Positions 58,212 through 62,972 of a DNA stretch of 62,972 bases are shown one piece after another. This DNA comes from Anaerolineales bacterium. GTDB lineage: Bacteria > Chloroflexota > Anaerolineae > Anaerolineales > Villigracilaceae. The position numbers were made by a program, and so were the translations under genes. The stretch spans positions 1-62,972 of the forward strand of contig JAFGSI010000036.1 of the NCBI GenBank assembly GCA_016934715.1. Direction: 5' to 3'. Each line of letters begins with the position of its first letter. Positions within the stretch are counted from its first letter, which is position 1. Under the pieces are notes generated by a model, which searched no databases, was not told the origin of the DNA, and saw only the letters and a program-made list of their open reading frames with translations.

Positions 58212-60972
58212 TCGCCCGCCACCAGATCCAGCACGCGGCGACTCCTACAAGTCCGCCCGCAAAGACAACTCCCAGAATTCCCCCGATTTCACCACGCACG
58301 ACCCAGGCCGCCCCACCTGGCAGGCCGAGGGCAAGATAATTGTACGCCGCCAGCCCGCCGAGGGCGCAGCAGAAGGCCCAGCGCAGGCCCCAGCGCGGCG
58401 AGGTCAGGCGCGCCACCAACCAGTACACCAGCAGCCCCAAACCGGCAAGAACAGCGACCATCCCGACCCAGTCGATCAGTCCGGGTCGGCCTTCTGCATA
58501 GGGGGCATTGGCATCCAGCCCAGGCGGGATGCCATCCGCCTGGGTGGGCACGGATGTCTCGAGTGTCGCCGTAGGGGCAACCGCGATCACATCCACGCCT
58601 TCGCTCGATACATCCAGCTGCAATACGACTGAGGTTAACGCCGGCTCACTGCGGGCCCGGATCTCCAGCAGGCCCGGCCGGTCGATGCTGAAAGACGCCC
58701 GGGCGACACCCTGAGCGGTCTCAGCCACCGCGGTCTGGAGCACGACGCTCTCCCCGCTCACGGACAATTCGAAGCGGACGCCCGTCCCATCCGGGACCGG
58801 GTTGCCATTGTGATCGAGAATCGTCCCGGTCTGGACCGAGATCGCATCCCCAACCCGGAAGGCATGGGTCGGCGTCGGCAGGGATGTCGCTGCAGGCGTG
58901 GTTTCCAGCGCGGCTGGCAGTTCCAGGGTAAGCTGGATGACCTGCTCGGGGTTTGGCGCCGTTGCGGACAGTAGATCATAGCCGATACCCGGTACGGAAA
59001 CCGGAGGGCTTCCCAACGGGGAAAGTTCCTGGAAGAGCAGCCGGGCGGCCGTATCCACGAACGGCTCCGACTTGCTGTACAGGGCGTAATAAGCTGTCAG
59101 CTTGGAGATGTCGGTGGCATCGAGGATATAGGGGACATTGAAGGCGAATACGACCACCCGCTTATTGCGCAGCAGGTCTTGACGCTCGGAGAGGAACCGA
59201 CGCAGCAGGGCCGACTGCCTCTGGCCGGGGCCTGCGTCCAGCATGCTGATCACGATCCAGTTCGCCGAACGCAGGTCACCTTCCAGGTTGTTCCCACTGT
59301 CTCCGTCAAGGAGCCTGGACAGATCATCAAAAGAATACGAATACAATCGGTTGGCAGACACCAGGTCGCCTGCCGCCGGGCCATAGAGGCGCAGGATGGC
59401 GCTCTGCAGAGCGCCCTGCGCCAGCATCGGCATTGGCAGACAGGTGCTGCACTGCTGGGCAGTACGCGTGTCTGTCAGGAACACGATCCGTTCCCGCTCT
59501 CCGGGAGGCGTTGGCAGATCAGCGACCAGGTCAAACCGGTTCGGGCTGATCAAGGTGGCCGACTCCCCCGCTACCCGCCGGGTGACATCCGACGACTGCC
59601 CGACGATCTCCAGGCCGGCCTGAGAGGGGGTCACGCTCGCGATCGTGAAGTAGCTGTACAGGCGGTATTTGGCTGCCAGGATGCGGACGACCGCCTCATC
59701 GACACGCTGGGCGAAGGTGGGGTCTTCGCGGTACTTCTGGATGAAGAAATCCAGGATCCGCAGCACTGTGGTGTAATTGTCCGGAGCGTCATTGGAGATG
59801 ATATTGCCCAAATAGAGCAGGTCATTACCGGCCAGGAAGGCATCCCGAGCAACCAGGCGGGCCGAGAACGACTGTCCGCCGGGGTCATAGAAACGGCGGA
59901 CAGTCTGGCTGCCGAGATCATCACTGACCACCAGGCCGCCACCCGCCCGCCAGCTCGCGAAGGCCGGCAGCGCCATGATCTGCGCCAGCGCCTCGGCGTC
60001 AAAACTGACCGGCCGGGTCGTGGCACGGATGTTGCCCTGGAAACCCTGATAGCGGATGTGTGAAACCAGCAGGCCGTCCACAGTCTCCCCGGGAGTTTCC
60101 GCTTCGCCGGTGACGGTGAAGAACGGCGCCAGTTCCATTTGTTTCAACTGTTCGAGTGACTTGCGAACTGTGGCAACCTCCTCGCCAACCGGCCGGTCGG
60201 CGCTGCCGCGCCCGGGAAAGTGTGTGGCGATGACGAGCAGTTCCCCGTTGCCGCCTGCATGCAGACCGGAGACGTACGAACTCCCAAGTTCGCCTACCCA
60301 GTAAGGATCACCGCCAAAGACATTGGCACCCAGGTCACTGCCCTGGGACGCTTCCGGAGATTCGAGCACGTCGAGGGACGGGCCAAAGACCAGGTTGAAG
60401 CCGATGGCGGCCAGTTCCTGTCCGGAGACAGTCCCGACCTGTTCGGCCAAGGCCGGATCCCAGGTCGCCCCGATCGACATCTGGCTCGGCAGTGGAGTGA
60501 GGCCGCTGAGGATCTGGCTGCTCGGCGCTCCATCACCCATCTGGGTGATCCCTACAAAGAGGGGGACATAATTGGCGCGACTCGCTTCCCCGACATTCGC
60601 TCCCGGAATGACCGACTGGGCCGACTGGTACTCGGCTGATTGCAGCTGGCTGACCAGCTGATACGCCCCTGAGACCGAATCGGGCGCAGGCAGGAAATTG
60701 TCATTCTCCGCCAGCAGGATCACGCCGCCGACATGGTGGCGGACGATCAAATCATAGATCGGTGAATCTTCGTCGACGCTGGTACCGCTGAACGACACCA
60801 AGAACAGCTGGCCGATGCGCTCCTCAGGAGTCATCCCGGCCAGCATGGCCCGGGCCCGGGCCTGCGGGTCGGCCTGCAGGTCCGGGGCGGCCCGCGCCGG
60901 TATCACCGGCGCGATCGACGACAGCGCCAGGGCCAGCAGGATCAGGACCGTCAGGAAGCGTTCACCCTTCAT
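58183..60972 (-). CDS. GH3-like surface protein with degenerate catalytic loop and C-terminal membrane helices
   Basis: A 929-residue protein with a signal peptide (LTVLILLALALSSIAPVIPA) and a GH3 N-acetylglucosaminidase-like fold: MTPEERIGQLFLVSF, GVILLAEN, GFNLVFGPSLDVLES and VVSDDLGSQTVRRF, where the nucleophile Asp remains. The usual KHFPGHGD-DSH loop reads THFPGRGSADRP, so Lys is lost and the general-acid His of the DSH dyad is absent. After a large middle, an Ig-like part (~660-790) leads to three or four C-terminal helices (LIDWVGMVAVLAGLGLLVYW). The protein is therefore anchored at the C terminus and may bind rather than cut cell-wall glycan. It shares an ATGA overlap with the upstream dehydratase. 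Confidence 0.82.
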   Translation of the reverse strand: MKGERFLTVLILLALALSSIAPVIPARAAPDLQADPQARARAMLAGMTPEERIGQLFLVSFSGTSVDEDSPIYDLIVRHHVGGVILLAENDNFLPAPDSVSGAYQLVSQLQSAEYQSAQSVIPGANVGEASRANYVPLFVGITQMGDGAPSSQILSGLTPLPSQMSIGATWDPALAEQVGTVSGQELAAIGFNLVFGPSLDVLESPEASQGSDLGANVFGGDPYWVGELGSSYVSGLHAGGNGELLVIATHFPGRGSADRPVGEEVATVRKSLEQLKQMELAPFFTVTGEAETPGETVDGLLVSHIRYQGFQGNIRATTRPVSFDAEALAQIMALPAFASWRAGGGLVVSDDLGSQTVRRFYDPGGQSFSARLVARDAFLAGNDLLYLGNIISNDAPDNYTTVLRILDFFIQKYREDPTFAQRVDEAVVRILAAKYRLYSYFTIASVTPSQAGLEIVGQSSDVTRRVAGESATLISPNRFDLVADLPTPPGERERIVFLTDTRTAQQCSTCLPMPMLAQGALQSAILRLYGPAAGDLVSANRLYSYSFDDLSRLLDGDSGNNLEGDLRSANWIVISMLDAGPGQRQSALLRRFLSERQDLLRNKRVVVFAFNVPYILDATDISKLTAYYALYSKSEPFVDTAARLLFQELSPLGSPPVSVPGIGYDLLSATAPNPEQVIQLTLELPAALETTPAATSLPTPTHAFRVGDAISVQTGTILDHNGNPVPDGTGVRFELSVSGESVVLQTAVAETAQGVARASFSIDRPGLLEIRARSEPALTSVVLQLDVSSEGVDVIAVAPTATLETSVPTQADGIPPGLDANAPYAEGRPGLIDWVGMVAVLAGLGLLVYWLVARLTSPRWGLRWAFCCALGGLAAYNYLALGLPGGAAWVVRGEIGGILGVVFAGGLVGVAACWIWWRAISGSVKRQD

Positions 60973-61919
60973 GTGCTACTCGAATAACGTTTGCAGATCT
61001 CGGCATGCGCCTCGGGCTGGATATTTCCGCCAGAGATCACCGCAACGGCCGGCGCATTGACCTTGCCGGTCAATATCGCCGCCAGGCAGACCGCTGCCGA
61101 GCCCTCGATACGCTCATTATACCGGAACCAGGCCTGGGCCACAGCCTGCCCGATCTCCTCCTCCGAGACCAGGAGGATCTCGTCGGCGTACTTCTGCACC
61201 AGCGGGATGGTCAAGGCCCCTGCTTCGACCGGCCCGGACAGCCCATCAGCCAGAGTCACCAGGTCCTGGACCCCGGCCTGGGTTCCCCGGCTGAAAAGGC
61301 TGTGCATGAAGGCCGAGGCTTCGGCCTGGACGCCGACCAACCGCGGCCGGGGCCGGACCCGCTCCAAAGCTGCCCCGATCCCCGCCAACAGTCCCCCTCC
61401 ACCTACCGGCACCAGCCAGGTCATCTCGACTTCCGGCTGCAGGTCCTGAACGATCTCCAGCCCAACCGTCCCCTGCCCGGCTATTACCAGGCCGTCGTTG
61501 TAGGCAGAGACCCAGGTCGGGGCGTGTTCTTCCACATAGCGGATCGCCGCCTGCTCGGCCTCAGCGTACCCCCCATCTACAGACCGGACCTCGGCACCGA
61601 GTGCGCGCATCGCCTCAACCTTGGCCGGAACAGCGTGTTCAGAGGCGAAAACCAGCACAGATGCTCCGACCAGCTTCCCGGCCAAGGCCACGCCCTGGCC
61701 GTGATTGCCGGCCGAGGCCGTTACCAGGCCGCGCTGTTGTTCCCATGGCTCGAGACTGAGTACCTTGTTCAGAGCCCCTCGCGCCTTGAAGGAACCGGTA
61801 ATCTGCCTGCTCTCCCATTTCAGGTAGAGATTCAATTCGGCGTCGTTGGTGATCAACGTACGCCGAATGTGGGGAGCGATCCGCAGAGCTGCCTGGTCGA
61901 GCCATTCAGCTGGGATCAC
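60969..61919 (-). CDS. PLP-dependent threonine/serine dehydratase
   Basis: A 316-residue fold-type II PLP enzyme. The PLP Lys is in ITGSFKARGA, the Asn loop in TASAGNHGQGVA and the phosphate-binding glycine loop in VPVGGGGLLAG. SGGNIQ near the end is typical. It probably deaminates threonine or serine (or racemises serine) in the cytoplasm. No regulatory ACT domain is attached, which favours the catabolic form. The ends overlap both neighbours by 4 bp, making a tight operon. Confidence 0.88.
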   Translation of the reverse strand: MIPAEWLDQAALRIAPHIRRTLITNDAELNLYLKWESRQITGSFKARGALNKVLSLEPWEQQRGLVTASAGNHGQGVALAGKLVGASVLVFASEHAVPAKVEAMRALGAEVRSVDGGYAEAEQAAIRYVEEHAPTWVSAYNDGLVIAGQGTVGLEIVQDLQPEVEMTWLVPVGGGGLLAGIGAALERVRPRPRLVGVQAEASAFMHSLFSRGTQAGVQDLVTLADGLSGPVEAGALTIPLVQKYADEILLVSEEEIGQAVAQAWFRYNERIEGSAAVCLAAILTGKVNAPAVAVISGGNIQPEAHAEICKRYSSST

Positions 61920-62668
61920 GGATTCCTCCCCAGCATTCGCCCAAGCAGGAGTGGATCATCGGTGAAAATACCATCCACGCCCAGCCCGATCATGCGCTTC
62001 ATGTCGGCTTCGGCGTTGACCGTCCAGACGTGCACCCGCCGGCCGGCAGCATGGACGCGCTGCACCAGGCGTTGGTCCACATCGCCCAGCGGTGGATGCA
62101 GGGCCTGGTAGATATCGCTGCGGAAACCGAAAGAACGCCCCCACCAGCCCATCCATTCCGGCCAGATCAGCAGGCCGCACGGGGTGTCTGGAAGCAGTTT
62201 CCTGACCTTGATCAGGTTATGGGGGAAGAAGGACGAAAACAACACCCGGCCCTGCAGACCAAACTTCCTGATCTGCTCAACGACCTTTGAAACCAGGTCA
62301 TCGAACGGCGTGGCATAGTTGGTCAACTCGATGTTCAGGATCGTTTTTTGGCCGACCGCTTCCAGGGTCTCGCTCAAAGTCGGGACGCGCTGGCCGCGAA
62401 ACTGCTCCCCGAAGCGCACCCCGGCATCCAGCTCGCGTACCGCCGCCAGGGACAGCTGGCGCAGCTCGCCGCGGCCGTCCGTCGTACGGTCCACCGTCCG
62501 ATCATGCAGGATGACCACCTGCCCATCGCCGGTCAGCTTGACGTCGCATTCGATCGCCTGGGCGCCCTGCTCCACGGCCAGCTGGAAAGCTGCCAGGGTG
62601 TTTTCGGGGGCATGCGCGGAAGCGCCGCGGTGACCAATAACCAGGGGGGTCGGGAGATCTGGCCACAT
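61916..62668 (-). CDS. ugpQ: Glycerophosphodiester phosphodiesterase
   Basis: The ATG at 62668 gives 250 residues and follows GGAG within the stop region of the upstream gene. VIGHRGASAHAPENTLAAF holds the catalytic His and Arg-Gly, AIECDVKLTGDGQVVILHD the metal Glu and Asp and the second His, and VWTVN and GVDGIFTDDP the C-terminal pocket. It releases glycerol 3-phosphate from deacylated phospholipids. No signal peptide, so it is cytoplasmic. It lies between the partial AAA ATPase and the dehydratase. Confidence 0.93.
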   Translation of the reverse strand: MWPDLPTPLVIGHRGASAHAPENTLAAFQLAVEQGAQAIECDVKLTGDGQVVILHDRTVDRTTDGRGELRQLSLAAVRELDAGVRFGEQFRGQRVPTLSETLEAVGQKTILNIELTNYATPFDDLVSKVVEQIRKFGLQGRVLFSSFFPHNLIKVRKLLPDTPCGLLIWPEWMGWWGRSFGFRSDIYQALHPPLGDVDQRLVQRVHAAGRRVHVWTVNAEADMKRMIGLGVDGIFTDDPLLLGRMLGRNP

Positions 62669-62669
62669 C

Positions 62670-62972
62670 TCAGAGCTCCACGAAATAGGCACTGGCGGCC
62701 CGGTCGATCATTTCCTTGCTCATCACCGGTTCGACAGTCAGGTAGTGCGAGATGTCGATGATCTGGTCGCAGATGTCGCGCGGGTGTGAGGCCCGCAGCT
62801 TGCGGTTACGCTTGATATAGTATTCCTGCAACAGGTAGGCCAGGGCCTGATCGTTGTACTCCACGCCCTTCTGCTCGGCGACGCGCCGGAAGATCTCGCG
62901 ATACTCCTGGTAGGTCGGGTCTCCGATCTCGATCTTGTGTCGCAGGCGGCGCAGGAAGGCCTCATCGACCAG
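62670..62972 (-). CDS. AAA-type ATPase, C-terminal part (runs off the right edge)
   Basis: The frame is open to the window edge and gives the last 100 residues. LVDEAFLRRLRHKIEIGDPT is like the sensor-2 proximal region of AAA ATPases, where an Arg-rich loop follows Walker B, and the rest (YQEYREIFRRVAEQKG, then helices to SAYFVEL) forms a helical lid. Walker motifs lie outside the window. It could be part of a MoxR- or CbbQ-like chaperone ATPase; this is inferred from the lid alone. Its TGA is followed 1 nt later by the ATG of the glycerophosphodiesterase gene. Confidence 0.55.
   Translation of the reverse strand: MVDEAFLRRLRHKIEIGDPTYQEYREIFRRVAEQKGVEYNDQALAYLLQEYYIKRNRKLRASHPRDICDQIIDISHYLTVEPVMSKEMIDRAASAYFVEL

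Overview
This 63 kb window is GC-rich, densely coded bacterial DNA. It most resembles a member of the Chloroflexota, probably class Anaerolineae. That placement is an inference from the style of the genes: a long TPR protein studded with Pro-Asp-Trp-Leu type motifs, several Ser/Thr kinases, an ABC ATPase carrying a cyclic-nucleotide-binding tail, CpXC and DUF5680 proteins, an MTH1187-type thiamine-binding protein, a single-chain ADP-forming acyl-CoA synthetase, and no sign of outer-membrane machinery. I found no rRNA, tRNA, CRISPR array, intact insertion sequence or prophage. The left edge (1-245) is richer in A+T and borders a broken PHP-family phosphatase remnant.

Layout. 600-3355: maturation genes for molybdenum hydroxylases (yqeB, a yqeC-mocA fusion, a second mocA). 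3418-5015: response regulator, thpR, rsfS and a small Cys-rich protein, ending at a strong terminator shared with ndk. 5038-9930 (minus): ndk, the Trp-motif TPR protein, pyrimidine-nucleoside phosphorylase. 10100-14712: kinase-fold phosphotransferase, alpha/beta hydrolase, a peptidase-S51-like protein with a cysteinyl-tRNA-synthetase tail, uracil-DNA glycosylase, patatin. 14728-19749 (minus): an AlaX-type editing protein, queA, a D-aminopeptidase, a SpoU methyltransferase and ruvB. 19810-25421 (minus): a four-gene ABC export or lipoprotein-release-type system. 25552-36046 (plus): VOC protein, GH1 glycosidase, carbon-nitrogen hydrolase, a flippase with an added extracytoplasmic domain, a decayed ATPase region, alpha/beta hydrolase and GH38 mannosidase. 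36128-42106: response regulator, upp, a methyltransferase, MTH1187, DUF5680, YjjG, the ADP-forming acyl-CoA synthetase and a small zinc-ribbon protein. 42203-44320 (minus): a membrane-anchored reductive-dehalogenase-like protein and an HExxH membrane protein. 44387-50722 (minus): a glycolytic cluster (yvcK, gap, pgk, a Ser/Thr kinase, tpiA). 50836-56282 (plus): ROK sugar kinase, class III aminotransferase, sensor kinase, CpXC protein. 56397-58211: divergent FHA regulator and Ser/Thr kinase. 58183-62972 (minus): GH3-like membrane protein, PLP dehydratase, glycerophosphodiesterase and a partial AAA ATPase.

How the genes fit together. The gap-pgk-kinase-tpiA cluster, facing yvcK, the ROK kinase and nearby glycosidases, suggests an organism that lives on sugars and glycans. 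The ADP-forming acyl-CoA synthetase fits ATP production from acyl-CoA in a fermenter. Phosphorylation signalling recurs: a kinase inside the glycolytic cluster and a second kinase facing an FHA-winged-helix regulator across a palindrome. Five operon heads (600, 10100, 19749, 50722, 50836) have a -10 box 6-7 nt before the start codon and no ribosome-binding site, which predicts leaderless mRNAs. Two genes (rsfS and queA) appear to start at CTG. The strongest candidates for something new are the membrane-anchored dehalogenase-like protein with its HExxH partner, the kinase/FHA switch, the asymmetric ABC system with a cNMP-binding tail, and the flippase fusion.
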